Shown here: one piece after another, positions 37,739-47,144 of the stretch | Layout: every line of letters starts with the position of its first letter | How positions within the stretch are numbered: the first letter of the stretch is position 1 | Assembly: GCF_001693755.1 (NCBI RefSeq) | Contig: NZ_LYST01000008.1 | Coordinates: forward strand, 62,001 to 126,000 | Origin: Gilliamella sp. wkB171 | GTDB lineage: Bacteria > Pseudomonadota > Gammaproteobacteria > Enterobacterales > Orbaceae | Length of the DNA: 64,000 nt | Direction: 5' to 3' | Program-made: the position numbers and the translations under genes | The notes under the pieces: generated by a model | Database searches by the model: none | What the model was told of the DNA's origin: nothing | What the model saw: the letters and a program-made list of their open reading frames with translations, nothing else

Positions 37739-38686
37739 ATGGCATATGATTTGACAAAAAGGCTCGTCATTGGTCTGGCATCTAGTGCACTTTTTGATTT
37801 AGAAGAATCAGATAAAATTTTTAGAGAACAAGGTGAAACAAAATATCGAGAATTTCAGAGGGAACATGAAAGTGTTCCATTAAATACAGGAGTAGCCTTT
37901 CCTTTTATTAAAAGGCTATTATCTTTAAATGCTTTATCTCCACATGATCCTTTAGTAGAGGTTATTTTATTGTCAAGAAATGATCCTGATACAGGTTTAA
38001 GAGTTATGAAATCCATTGAATATTATGGATTAAGTATGACAAGAGCAGTATTTTTACAAGGTTCTTCACCATTAAAATATATTCCAGCTTTTGATATTGA
38101 ATTATTTCTCTCGGCTAATAACGATGATGTAACGCAAGCTATAAAAGAAAAATATCCCGCAGGTAAAGTGTTAAAAGGAAATATACAAGATGATCCAATT
38201 GATACGGAACTTCGTATTGCATTTGATTTTGATGGAGTAATAATTGATGATGAATCTGAATGTATCTATCAATCAACACATAATATAGATGATTTTCATA
38301 TGAACGAGACAATAAAAAAGAATATAATACATAATCCAGGACCGTTAAGTAAGTTTATAAAACGTTTAGCTGATATTCAAAAAATAGAGCATCAATGCAA
38401 GGAAAACGACAAAAATTATAAATCAATATTAAAGACAGCTATAGTAACCGCTAGAAATGCACCTTCTCATGAAAGAGCAATAAATACACTAAGAGAGCTT
38501 GGAATTGAAATAAATGAAGCTTTTTTCTTGGGTGGTATAGAAAAAAGTAAGGTTTTAGAAATTATGAAACCGCATATCTTTTTTGATGATCAAGAATTGC
38601 ATTTGGAAAAATGCTCTAAAATTTTACCATCAGTACATATTCCTTTTGGAATTACTAATCAAAATGTTGAAAAGAATGAATTTTGA
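37739..38686 (+). CDS. 5'-nucleotidase family protein
   Basis: A 315-aa protein matching the cytosolic 5'-nucleotidase family (5_nucleotid, PF06189). The N-terminus LTKRLVIGLASSALFDLEES, the block PLNTGVAFPFIKRLL and VEVILLSRNDPDTGLRVM are characteristic. The HAD-type nucleophile motif appears as RIAFDFDGVIIDDE around residues 160-173, and later acidic motifs include LGGIEKSKVL and IFFDDQE. It is expected to dephosphorylate nucleoside monophosphates in the cytosol. It stands alone. A weak AAGGAA ribosome site precedes the ATG. Confidence 0.85.
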   Translation: MAYDLTKRLVIGLASSALFDLEESDKIFREQGETKYREFQREHESVPLNTGVAFPFIKRLLSLNALSPHDPLVEVILLSRNDPDTGLRVMKSIEYYGLSMTRAVFLQGSSPLKYIPAFDIELFLSANNDDVTQAIKEKYPAGKVLKGNIQDDPIDTELRIAFDFDGVIIDDESECIYQSTHNIDDFHMNETIKKNIIHNPGPLSKFIKRLADIQKIEHQCKENDKNYKSILKTAIVTARNAPSHERAINTLRELGIEINEAFFLGGIEKSKVLEIMKPHIFFDDQELHLEKCSKILPSVHIPFGITNQNVEKNEF

Positions 38687-38719
38687 TTTATAAATATTCA
38701 TTCTTTTTTGAATCCAAAA

Positions 38720-38754
38720 AGTAAGAAAAATTATGACACAATATTTTTCTTACT
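38720..38754. terminator. Bidirectional terminator between the nucleotidase and TonB receptor genes
   Basis: AGTAAGAAAAAT (38720-38731) is the exact complement of ATTTTTCTTACT (38743-38754), with an 11-nt loop and A/T runs on both sides between two convergent genes. Confidence 0.7.
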
Positions 38755-38816
38755 AATTTTACCTCCGATCACCTCAAAATGTTAACATCATTTAATTTGA
38801 ATTTTACTAGAAAATA

Positions 38817-41165
38817 TCAAAAATTATATGAAACACTCGCTTTAAAGTTACGTGCAAGTCCATAGGTGTTTTCACCTAAATAAAGCCGATAATCCTTGTT
38901 AAATAGGTTATCAACAGAAAATCTTACTTCTGCTTTTGGTAAAAAGGTTGGTTGCCAAGTGGCAAATAAGTTTTGTAGTGAATAACCCGACGAAGGTGAT
39001 AAAGAATAAGCACCAAGATCAGCAAAACCATCATGATTTCTATCTTCATGCCCTGTGCGATCTTGCTTTCTAACAAATTGCGCATTCCAACCTGCTCGAA
39101 GATTCCATTCTGGGATTTTAAAACCCGTTGTTAATGTTGCCGTGCGTGGTGCAATTGTTGCGACATAGGTTTTATAATGCATCCATGGTGCTTGAGGAGC
39201 CGTATCTCTTTCTCCTTTTTGAATTGAGTAGGTGGCACTTGCAAACCAATATTTACTGTCATAGAAAGTTTCTAATTCAAACCCGTTTACCACTAATTTA
39301 CCCGGTAAATTACGATAATTAGGTTGTCCTAGCGGGCACGCCCTACCCGGACCACAAATTGAGTTATTAAATCCTCGAGTAACAAAAATTTCATCCTTAA
39401 CACGCTGTCTAAACAGGGTACTACGAACTTGTAATTTATCGTTTTCTAATAATAAGTTGTTAAAGTCGAGTATATTCCCTACTCTAATTGATAAGTTACG
39501 CTCCTTATTAAGATTTCGGCTGGTAGCTGTAATCTTACCTGATCCACCATTTTTAGGTGTAAATTGAACCTCATAAGTTTCATCAATTGTTGGTGCTTGC
39601 CAAGCATAACTAATATCGCCAAAGAGCCCAACATTTTCAGTTGTTTGCCAATAAGCCCCAAATCTTGGTGTCCAACCAGAATAACTAACCGGAGAATAAT
39701 CATGTCCAAAGCGAGGATCGGGATCATTATAAGCTGATGCATAATTTTTTTGTCCATGATTACGTACATAATCGTAGCGGAGACTTGGTGTTAAGACAAA
39801 GTTATCGATAGAAAGTTCATCTTGGATATAAAAACTATAATTTTGTTGTTTACCGGAAGGCATATATGCTGGTTGGAAATAACCATTATGATAATTAGGC
39901 TTATTGGCGTAATTCTTATAATACATCAACGTATCACGATCATGTAAATGCGCTTGAGCGCCAATTTTTAATGCATTATCAATAGCACCAGTAGTAAAAA
40001 TACTAATATTTTCAAGTTCTACTGTTTTATCGGTATAACTTGTCCAACTTCTATTTCCCATTGTTCCTAGTGCAGCTACTGGATTGTATTTTTCTGGTCG
40101 ATTATCATTTTGCTTTGTTTTGGAATAGGTTGTGTGTAAAGTAAAATTAACCAAAGGATTATACGTTGGTTGGTAATTCCATTTAAATTGCGCCGACTCA
40201 TCGGTTTGATCACGTTTAACTAATTTTCTTAGCCAAGCTGCTCGATAACCATATTTTTCAATTTGTGCAGCTGTCGGAGGCGTCATTTTTTCAACATACT
40301 TTGCCGCCCATGGTTGCCATGAATCAACTTTAGAACGAATACCTGACACAGTGAATGTGTTTTCTTCATTGGGCCTAAAGTTAAGTTTTGCCATATAAGA
40401 GTCCATGTCATCTTTCGAAAACTCAAATCTTGACCCATCTGGACGTTTAAAATTACCGCTATTACGGTTAGTATAGTAAACGAGTCCATCAAACATATCA
40501 TTTTCGGTTCTGCCATACACAGCAGAGGTAACCATATTTTGATGGTTATTAGAATGAAAACTATATTTAACTAATGCACCAGCTAATTTATTGGGATCAA
40601 GCAAATCAATTGCATCTTTGGTTTCCATTCTAATAACCCCACCAAATCCCCCATTACCAAATTTCACATCATGGGGACCTTTATTAACTTCTATCTGTTT
40701 AAGTAGTTCAGGCTCAATAAAAACTGAACCTTGTTGATATTTTTGGAACCCTTTTTGTGAGCCATCAACAATAATTTTAACATCCTCAACTTTACCAAAT
40801 CCCCAGATATTTAACGTTTGCCCACCAGGCCTTACTGAACCGGCCGAGCTTACGCCTGGCAATGTATTTAATAATTCCGCAACATTGTCAGCTTGTTTCT
40901 GTTCTATTAAACCCGAAGAAAGCGTTGAACGACCAGCAATAACACTATTTATTTTTTTCAGTTCATTTTGTTTATTTGCACTGGCAATCACAGTAATAAC
41001 ATCATTTATATCTTCGCTACTACTTTGATTGTCAGCTTTAGTTTTTTTATATTGCTTTTCTTGTTCTTCATTTTTACTTGTTTCATTATTCTCATTGATT
41101 GACTGATCAGCTTGAACAGTAAAACTGGTTAGAAATAGTAGCAAACCTACCTTTTTGTAAATCAT
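38817..41165 (-). CDS. TonB-dependent outer-membrane receptor (iron/heme type)
   Basis: A 782-aa outer-membrane receptor. Signal peptide about 1-19 (GLLLFLTSFTVQA). A polar spacer leads to a TonB box DVITVIA (residues 55-61). The plug domain at about 65-185 contains NVAELLNTLPGVSSAG, VKIIVDGSQKGFQ and the QIEVNKGPHDVKFGNGGFGG motif. The 22-stranded barrel follows and ends in the required terminal Phe (ASVSYNF). A near-perfect Fur box lies 70 bases upstream, so iron controls it. The plug and barrel resemble heme/hemoglobin receptors more than catecholate-siderophore ones, but I could not find decisive FRAP/NPNL motifs. It has no ABC transporter beside it. Confidence 0.87.
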   Translation of the reverse strand: MIYKKVGLLLFLTSFTVQADQSINENNETSKNEEQEKQYKKTKADNQSSSEDINDVITVIASANKQNELKKINSVIAGRSTLSSGLIEQKQADNVAELLNTLPGVSSAGSVRPGGQTLNIWGFGKVEDVKIIVDGSQKGFQKYQQGSVFIEPELLKQIEVNKGPHDVKFGNGGFGGVIRMETKDAIDLLDPNKLAGALVKYSFHSNNHQNMVTSAVYGRTENDMFDGLVYYTNRNSGNFKRPDGSRFEFSKDDMDSYMAKLNFRPNEENTFTVSGIRSKVDSWQPWAAKYVEKMTPPTAAQIEKYGYRAAWLRKLVKRDQTDESAQFKWNYQPTYNPLVNFTLHTTYSKTKQNDNRPEKYNPVAALGTMGNRSWTSYTDKTVELENISIFTTGAIDNALKIGAQAHLHDRDTLMYYKNYANKPNYHNGYFQPAYMPSGKQQNYSFYIQDELSIDNFVLTPSLRYDYVRNHGQKNYASAYNDPDPRFGHDYSPVSYSGWTPRFGAYWQTTENVGLFGDISYAWQAPTIDETYEVQFTPKNGGSGKITATSRNLNKERNLSIRVGNILDFNNLLLENDKLQVRSTLFRQRVKDEIFVTRGFNNSICGPGRACPLGQPNYRNLPGKLVVNGFELETFYDSKYWFASATYSIQKGERDTAPQAPWMHYKTYVATIAPRTATLTTGFKIPEWNLRAGWNAQFVRKQDRTGHEDRNHDGFADLGAYSLSPSSGYSLQNLFATWQPTFLPKAEVRFSVDNLFNKDYRLYLGENTYGLARNFKASVSYNF

Positions 41166-41234
41166 ATTAAATTCCTTTCATAAAAAATACTGAATAATTA
41201 ATTAAATAGATAAAATAACATTAACCACACAATT

Positions 41235-41253
41235 AGTAATGATAATCATTATC
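41235..41253. promoter_or_regulatory. Fur box
   Basis: AGTAATGATAATCATTATC matches the 19-bp Fur consensus at 17 or so positions, with an uninterrupted AATGATAATCATTATC core. It lies about 70 bases before the TonB receptor start, where it would overlap the promoter. Confidence 0.88.
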
Positions 41254-41385
41254 AGTTAGGTGGACCGCAAAGTATATGTGTTTTATGAAAGAATACAAAG
41301 AAAAACATGAATTTATTTTGTAATAGTTTTATTCAATACAAAGGTTACAAAAAATTTGATTTACCATTAAAAAAGCAGAAAGACT

Positions 41386-41432
41386 AGGCACTAAAGCTCG
41401 CTTTTTAGTCAAAAGAGACTGATTTAGCGCCT
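41386..41432 (-). terminator. Hairpin downstream of prfH
   Basis: AGGCACTAAA (41386-41395) and TTTAGCGCCT (41423-41432) pair with one mismatch. On the minus strand a run of seven T follows about a dozen bases later. Likely the end of the rtcB2-prfH transcript. Confidence 0.45.
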
Positions 41433-41521
41433 TTGTTTTATTGATAATAATAAAATTAATAATTTTTTTAGAATGCTTAAAAAATAACAAAAACTCAATG
41501 ATTAATTAGATAAAATCATTT

Positions 41522-42136
41522 TTATTTGTCACAAAACGCTTCACCATAAAACACTAAGCGACTATTGCCTCGAGGAATAACATCATGAAATCGCTGACGA
41601 ATCTCTTTTTGTTGTTGATATTGTTCTTCTTTATGTTCAGCCAATTTATGAGCCAATAGCAGTTTTGCCAAACGTTTATTGGCATGTTGGCTACGTTCTG
41701 ATTGAACTTTGACAGTAATACCGGTCGCAATATGTGTTGCCCGTACAGCTGACTGCGTTTTATTAACATGCTGCCCGCCTGCTCCGGAAGATTTCATTGT
41801 CGAAAACGCAATAGCGCTATCTTGTATTGGGACAGGATTAGGTAAACAAGTAATACCAATAAACCAATTTTTACGTTTATGATGTGGTCGGTAAGGGCTT
41901 TGACACACCCACTGTACGGTGCCAAGCCAACGTGAGATTAATTGTTCACTTAGACAACCTTCAACAGAAATCAATACTGAACGAAATGTATTGGGCTTGT
42001 CGCCCAATATACTTTCTAACATTTCAATAGATAACGATAATTTACTCGCTTCGATAAAAAATTGTTTTATAGCTTTTGCGACCATCAATGAGCATTCATC
42101 AGGCCCTCTGGCAGACGAAAAAAGCAGTAATGCCAT
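41522..42136 (-). CDS. prfH: Peptide chain release factor-like protein PrfH
   Basis: A 204-aa class I release-factor homologue of the PrfH family. It keeps the peptidyl-tRNA hydrolysis domain with the GGQ motif (SSGAGGQHVNKT, residues 120-122) and a basic C-terminus, but has no stop-codon recognition domain. It is encoded immediately after an RtcB-like RNA ligase: the rtcB2 stop and prfH start overlap as TAATG, so translation is coupled. Work on the RtcB2-PrfH pair indicates that PrfH frees peptide from ribosomes with a cleaved decoding centre, allowing RtcB2 to reseal the 16S rRNA. That role is taken from the family, not shown here. Confidence 0.92.
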   Translation of the reverse strand: MALLLFSSARGPDECSLMVAKAIKQFFIEASKLSLSIEMLESILGDKPNTFRSVLISVEGCLSEQLISRWLGTVQWVCQSPYRPHHKRKNWFIGITCLPNPVPIQDSAIAFSTMKSSGAGGQHVNKTQSAVRATHIATGITVKVQSERSQHANKRLAKLLLAHKLAEHKEEQYQQQKEIRQRFHDVIPRGNSRLVFYGEAFCDK

Positions 42137-43224
42137 TAGTGACCTCCTTGTGTTTTATAATTCAATATTGGTGTAAGTTGAGCAATAACCGTTACAATAT
42201 TGGCTTGTTGCATCGATTCAATCACACTATCTATTGATTTGTACGCTTGTGGTGCCTCTTCAAAAATTAAACGACTATCCTCACAAATGACACGGCTACC
42301 TAATTTTGTTCGTTTTAATTCAGCAATTGTGTAACGAGTATCGAGCTTGCTTTTACAGTCTGCTCGGCGCCATTTTCGCCCTGCACCATGAGCTAGTGAC
42401 AAGAGTAGCGCTTCATTCTGTATCGGTTTAACTAAATAGCTATAATCCCCACGAGAGCCTGGTACAATAACAAGCTCATCCAACGCTGAAGATGCACCTT
42501 TACGATGCAACCAATAATCGTTATGGTCTAATGTCACTTTTTGCAAAAAATTATGACAAACATTGAGTAGTTCACGCCCGTGACTGTTGAGGTTATTGAG
42601 TAACCGTTCAGCTATCACTTGACGATTTAACATAGCAAATGCGACAGCGTTATCATGTTTTACTAAATATTCATGTGCTTCTGGACTTTCATCAGCTAAA
42701 CCTTGATAACCAAATCGTGATATCTGGTTTTGCAAAATTGCATGCCCTAATCCCCGTGAACCACTATGCACTAGCAAAAATAATTTTTTAGCATCAAGTT
42801 GGTAGTGCTCAAAAAGTTGCTTGTTAAAAATTTTACTAACCTTTTGTAATTCGGCAAAATGATTCCCACCGCCAATCGTACCAAGATTATATTTATGTCG
42901 GGTATCGGGTTGATCAATATTGCCTATTTGGCGTGTTAATTTATCTATGCTTAACTTAGCAATACTAATATCGGTTTGCCAAAACCCCATACCACAACCA
43001 ATGTCACTGCCAATTAATGCAGGATAAATTATTTCACGACTTAAATAAGCCGCACCAATCGGGTAACCTTTTCTGGGATGAAGGTCTGGCATTCCCACCA
43101 CTTTAACCATATTGGGTAATTCAGCAGTTCCCTCTAGTTGTTCAATAGCTAAACCATCAATCCATGTTTTATTTGAAGCAATTAATGACACTTTTTCAGA
43201 TAGTATCTGTATAGAATTGTCCAT
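42136..43224 (-). CDS. rtcB2: RtcB-type RNA ligase (RtcB2, prfH-linked)
   Basis: A 362-aa RNA-splicing ligase of the shorter RtcB2 branch (E. coli RtcB is 408). Metal-binding and guanylylation motifs are present: MPDLHPRKGYPIGAAY, GSDIGCGMGFW (Cys77 metal ligand), GTIGGGNHFAEL, LVHSGSRGLGH and the AHGAGRKWRR motif whose His receives GMP. The expected substrates are RNA ends with 2',3'-cyclic phosphate and 5'-OH, such as those left by ribotoxins. Its partner prfH overlaps its stop codon. There is no archease or rtcR nearby. About 510 gene-free bases lie upstream. Confidence 0.92.
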   Translation of the reverse strand: MDNSIQILSEKVSLIASNKTWIDGLAIEQLEGTAELPNMVKVVGMPDLHPRKGYPIGAAYLSREIIYPALIGSDIGCGMGFWQTDISIAKLSIDKLTRQIGNIDQPDTRHKYNLGTIGGGNHFAELQKVSKIFNKQLFEHYQLDAKKLFLLVHSGSRGLGHAILQNQISRFGYQGLADESPEAHEYLVKHDNAVAFAMLNRQVIAERLLNNLNSHGRELLNVCHNFLQKVTLDHNDYWLHRKGASSALDELVIVPGSRGDYSYLVKPIQNEALLLSLAHGAGRKWRRADCKSKLDTRYTIAELKRTKLGSRVICEDSRLIFEEAPQAYKSIDSVIESMQQANIVTVIAQLTPILNYKTQGGH

Positions 43225-43735
43225 ATATCAATCCATTAAAAATATTTTTATTGTTTAGTGCCTATAATTTAAATGCGATATAACAGATGAATAACAACCA
43301 CACGAGTAAAAAAAACCACCATGACCAAAAATTAAGTTTTGTCGCCAATAAAAGCGATAAATTAACTATCAAATCATTTTCAGGTTGTGAAACTCTTTAA
43401 TTTACATCAATAAACTAAGATTAGTTTTAAATTATAGGTATGAATTTAATTGGCAGGCTAAGATCAGCAGAATGAATTGAAGCAAGAATGGAAAAGTTAA
43501 TTACCCAATTATTGTGCGATAAGCCTGCAAAGGTCATCTAAATAAATCATAATCAGTTCTCCTTTGCAGTTAATAATGGCGCGTATCATAATGAGCTTTT
43601 TTACTATTGTAAATAGCCTAATCGTAATATTTTTTAACCATAGGCTCTAAATCAGAGTTAAAACATCATCAATTAACATGTTTGTTTTAAAACACTTTTT
43701 AATGCCTTGTAAGTCGTATACAAGGCATATTATTG
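43225..43735. other. Gene-free region with an inverted repeat
   Basis: No gene recognised. CTGCAAAGG (43525-43533) and CCTTTGCAG (43561-43569) are exact complements separated by 27 bases, with no adjacent T-run. The right end contains the terminator of the glycosidase gene. Confidence 0.45.
43695..43728 (-). terminator. Terminator of the glycosidase gene
   Basis: ATGCCTTGTA (43702-43711) pairs with TACAAGGCAT (43719-43728), and TAAAAAGTGTTTTAAA follows on the minus strand. It begins 8 bases past the stop of the gene at 43736. Confidence 0.7.
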
Positions 43736-45649
43736 CTATTGAGGCGTTAAAGACATCACAACGGTTTCGAATGGTTCAAGGGTGATCATCGCAGTTTTAT
43801 CAATAACAGCTGGTTTTGGTGCATGTGATTGACTATTGTAATCAATGTGAATGGTAAAATTCGAGTTTGCCTTTGCTGGTAACTCTAAATCATTCTGTAA
43901 ATCAAGATAATACACTTGTTGTTTATCTGACGGATTACGTAAAGTAATAATGGATTTATCTTGCGTCCATCCAGCCCAACCATATACCCCTAATTTTGTG
44001 GGATCTTTACCGATCCAGTGAGTATCAAATAATACTTTTTGATTGTCTCTTGCCCAATTTGCTGCAGACGCTAGCGTATCCCAATTATTTGTGTTCATCA
44101 GTTCTGGAGTAATATACATTTCTTGTAATTGGGTCCCTGTTGCAAAATAACTCCAAACTTGATCGGCAAAGTCATTTTCGGTTTCTTGTTGCAAATTTTT
44201 TGCTTGTTTAGCATAAACAATGCCATGCAGCATTAAAGAATTTAATGGGAACAATGGACCTTTAAGTACAACTGATCGATAAGTTTCTGCATCACGATAC
44301 GTTAACCACTGTTGAACTTTACTACCCGGCCCATAATAATTGACATCATCGCCTCCTCGCCAGATGGAGTCGGCATAAAATAACCATGATGGCGTAGCCT
44401 GTGTTCCGGTTGTTAAATTAATATATAAATGATCACTCGCTTTACGCATATCTTCAATTAGATGGATTGCCGCATCAAAATCACTAGTAAATTGGCTACC
44501 AGCAATCACTTTATCCGCATTGCCTGTTCCATCAAGTTTAAACATCGTAATATTTTGATTTTTTATTAATTCTAAAATCCGTTTATGGAAATTAGCATAA
44601 TATTTAGGACCAGATAAAGCCAGTTTACCATCCATTGTCTCATAACCCAGTTTTAACGCATTGGCAACACGAGTATCACGTGGTTTATTGTATCCTCCCC
44701 AAGGTGACAACCAAATACCAAGTGCCGCACCATATTTTTCAGATGCAGTTTTTAATTTATTAAATTCATTAGGAAAATTATTACTAAATCCCCAGTTCCC
44801 TTGTAGATTATCCCATCCATCATCAAACAGATAACCATCAAGTTTGACTTTACGTTTTTCAACCAATTGCTCACCATATTGATCAATGCGTTGTAAAGCT
44901 TCTTTTTCGGTATAAGGATTAAAAAAACCGATATCTAGCCAAGAGTTATAATGTAAATATGGGCTATATGGTCGTTCTCGAACGTGATTAATAAATTCAT
45001 TTACATTACGTCTTAATTGCCCATTTTCATAAGTACCAATATAGGTTTTATAACTTAAGGTATGATTAACTTGTAACGGGATCGCTTGCGGAATTTTTTG
45101 CAAAACACCGCCTTCATAGGCAACCGTATTGGTTAATGGATTTTCGGGAATGATAAAAAAGGTATCACTGATAATAGGTGAACTCACAACAGAACCATAA
45201 ACAAATGGTGCTTGTGAATGGAATGGCATTAAAGAAACGGCTGACATTGAAAGTGCTTGTTTTTTAGGGGTGATTTGCAACTCATAACTGGCAAAATGTT
45301 TATCGTCATTGAGAATCAATAGTGTTTGAATCGCAATATCATGACCACTGAAATTTATATAAATTTGATTGTCTTTTTGTTGCAAATTATCTAATTGGAA
45401 ATCTTTATCGGTCAATTTTTGTCCGGAATTCAAAGTGATCTCAAATAGTGTATTAACATTGATTGAATCATGGGTTATAGGGTTAGTAATATTAAAAGAT
45501 GTGACATTTTTATTATTATCACTATCAGATAGCGTGATTTGTGTATTTTTCCCCGTTAATTGATACTCTTTAGCCCATACCGAACCAATAGGCAGGCAAA
45601 ATGCAGTGAGTAATCCGACTGTGATCCAATTTTTGACATATTTTTTCAT
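43736..45649 (-). CDS. Secreted clan GH-D glycoside hydrolase (alpha-galactosidase-like)
   Basis: A 637-aa exported glycosidase. Signal peptide 1-26 (WITVGLLTAFCLPIGSVWA). An N-terminal beta-sandwich of about 200 residues precedes a TIM barrel: SWLDIGFFNPYTE, YLFDDGWDNLQGNWGF, LGIWLSPWGGYNKPRD. The nucleophile motif is FKLDGTG (D373) and the acid/base lies in IWRGGDDV (D434 or D435), the clan GH-D (GH27/GH36) arrangement. A C-terminal all-beta domain ends the protein. It probably releases alpha-linked galactose or GalNAc from plant or host glycans in the periplasm. AGGAGG precedes the ATG. A perfect CRP site upstream suggests catabolite control. Confidence 0.8.
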   Translation of the reverse strand: MKKYVKNWITVGLLTAFCLPIGSVWAKEYQLTGKNTQITLSDSDNNKNVTSFNITNPITHDSINVNTLFEITLNSGQKLTDKDFQLDNLQQKDNQIYINFSGHDIAIQTLLILNDDKHFASYELQITPKKQALSMSAVSLMPFHSQAPFVYGSVVSSPIISDTFFIIPENPLTNTVAYEGGVLQKIPQAIPLQVNHTLSYKTYIGTYENGQLRRNVNEFINHVRERPYSPYLHYNSWLDIGFFNPYTEKEALQRIDQYGEQLVEKRKVKLDGYLFDDGWDNLQGNWGFSNNFPNEFNKLKTASEKYGAALGIWLSPWGGYNKPRDTRVANALKLGYETMDGKLALSGPKYYANFHKRILELIKNQNITMFKLDGTGNADKVIAGSQFTSDFDAAIHLIEDMRKASDHLYINLTTGTQATPSWLFYADSIWRGGDDVNYYGPGSKVQQWLTYRDAETYRSVVLKGPLFPLNSLMLHGIVYAKQAKNLQQETENDFADQVWSYFATGTQLQEMYITPELMNTNNWDTLASAANWARDNQKVLFDTHWIGKDPTKLGVYGWAGWTQDKSIITLRNPSDKQQVYYLDLQNDLELPAKANSNFTIHIDYNSQSHAPKPAVIDKTAMITLEPFETVVMSLTPQ

Positions 45650-46159
45650 TACTACCTCCTGATGAATATAAAATTCGGAAAAAAATTAACCGAAGTATTA
45701 ATATCAGTATAGGCAGTAAAATAACCATAAATTGTGATCTTTATTGCAGTTTATTGGTTATTAAAATTTGGTATAAATGACTTTTGTTTGGTTCAAAACG
45801 AAATAACAGATTGGCGTTAATAAATAGTGATTTTATCTAATTTAATTCGATTTAACTTATGGTTAAAAACAAAATTGATAATTTTAACGAAAGTATTTTG
45901 TACCAATTAACTTTGCACTTCTTTTATTATATGATGTGATAAAGCTCACATTTCTAATAATTAAGTTTTGTTAAGCAGATCAATAAACTGATTTTATCAA
46001 ACGTAACTTGTTCAAGTAGGATGATCATTATTTTCTAATTAAGATCGGTTTTTCGAAAAATAATAAATATTTTATTTGCTAATAAAATCCCATTTATTTA
46101 ATTAAAGATCAACAGTATGCTAAAGGGTAATTTTGAATTGATAAAAGTATTTGGTTAAT
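45650..46159. other. Divergent intergenic region between the glycosidase and Acr3-like genes
   Basis: No gene. It contains a perfect CRP site (45934-45951, listed) and AT-rich promoter DNA for both divergent genes. Confidence 0.5.
45934..45951. promoter_or_regulatory. CRP (cAMP receptor protein) site
   Basis: ATGTGATAAAGCTCACAT contains TGTGA-N6-TCACA with both half-sites perfect. It lies about 285 bases before the glycosidase start and 210 before the Acr3-like start. Control of the sugar-releasing enzyme is the more logical target, but a promoter closer to the site was not identified. Confidence 0.7.
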
Positions 46160-47122
46160 ATGCAAAACCTCAAACAAAAATTAGAGCAACAACAAATAGC
46201 TATTTATTTTTTAGCGGTTTTTATCGCAATGATTGTTGTTTTTTGTATAAATGGAACCTCAGTTTTTGCGACAGCCATTACTCCTGCTTTAGGGGTCATG
46301 CTATTTGTGACTTTTCTACAAGTTCCAATTGCCGATATAACAAAATTTTTGCTTTATAAGCGATTTATTGTTGCTTTAGTCATTGCCAATTTTGTTGTTA
46401 TACCACTATTTGTAGGGATATTGTCTATTTTTATACCCAATGAGCCTTTGATTAAGCTTGGTATCTTATTTGTATTGTTAGCCCCCTGCATTGATTACGT
46501 TGTCACTTTTGCACATATTGGTCATGCTGATGCCCGATCACTGTTAATGGCGACACCATTACTGTTATTGCTTCAGCTGTTTTTGTTACCTTTTTATCTA
46601 AATATATTTATTGGTGAACAGGTTAAAGGACTCATTGAACCTACACCATTTATTCATGCTTTTGTATGGCTAATTTTACTTCCACTTACCATTGCTGTAA
46701 TAATCCAGATATGTGCTAGTCGAAGTCAAATTATGACAAAAACAGTCAATCTATTGAATATACTACCGGTCCCCACCACCGCTTTAGCCTTATTTATTGT
46801 AATTATAGCGGTTTTACCTCAGCTTAAAGGGAATTTGTCACAAATCACATCAGTTATTCCATTTTATCTACTATTTGCTATTTTTGCGCCTTTAATTGGG
46901 TGGTTTGTTGGTCGTTTATTTCGTGTCTCCATCGCAGAAAGTCGAGCTATCGCCTTTAGTGCTGGTACACGCAATGCGTTAGTAATATTGCCAATAGCAA
47001 TGGCTATTGCAGACATCATGCCAATTTTACCGGCAGTAATTGTCACCCAAACACTAGTCGAATTATTCAGTGAGCTAGTCTATATTTATTTGATTGCTAA
47101 ATTAGGTAGATCATCGAAGTAA
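46160..47122 (+). CDS. Acr3/bile-acid:sodium-symporter-fold transporter
   Basis: A 320-aa membrane protein (ATG 46160; a TTG nine bases earlier is less likely) with about ten helices. It resembles Acr3 arsenite efflux permeases: TPALGVMLFVTFLQVPIADI, LAPCIDYVVTFAHIGHAD with the essential membrane Cys, and AGTRNALVILPIAMAI. No arsR, arsC or arsH gene is nearby, so arsenite export is plausible but unconfirmed. Other members of the fold carry organic anions. It ends just before a bidirectional hairpin. Confidence 0.8.
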   Translation: MQNLKQKLEQQQIAIYFLAVFIAMIVVFCINGTSVFATAITPALGVMLFVTFLQVPIADITKFLLYKRFIVALVIANFVVIPLFVGILSIFIPNEPLIKLGILFVLLAPCIDYVVTFAHIGHADARSLLMATPLLLLLQLFLLPFYLNIFIGEQVKGLIEPTPFIHAFVWLILLPLTIAVIIQICASRSQIMTKTVNLLNILPVPTTALALFIVIIAVLPQLKGNLSQITSVIPFYLLFAIFAPLIGWFVGRLFRVSIAESRAIAFSAGTRNALVILPIAMAIADIMPILPAVIVTQTLVELFSELVYIYLIAKLGRSSK

Positions 47123-47124
47123 AA

Positions 47125-47141
47125 GTGGGCATATTGCCCAC
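47125..47141. terminator. Bidirectional hairpin terminator
   Basis: GTGGGCA (47125-47131) pairs with TGCCCAC (47135-47141) over TAT between the convergent genes ending at 47122 and 47145. TTTTAC follows on the minus side. Confidence 0.65.
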
Positions 47142-47144
47142 AGG

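Larger units (their letters stand above)
41166..41521. other. Intergenic region between the TonB receptor and prfH
   Basis: No gene. It holds the Fur box (41235-41253) and a hairpin downstream of prfH (41386-41432), both listed. The rest is AT-rich. Confidence 0.5.
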
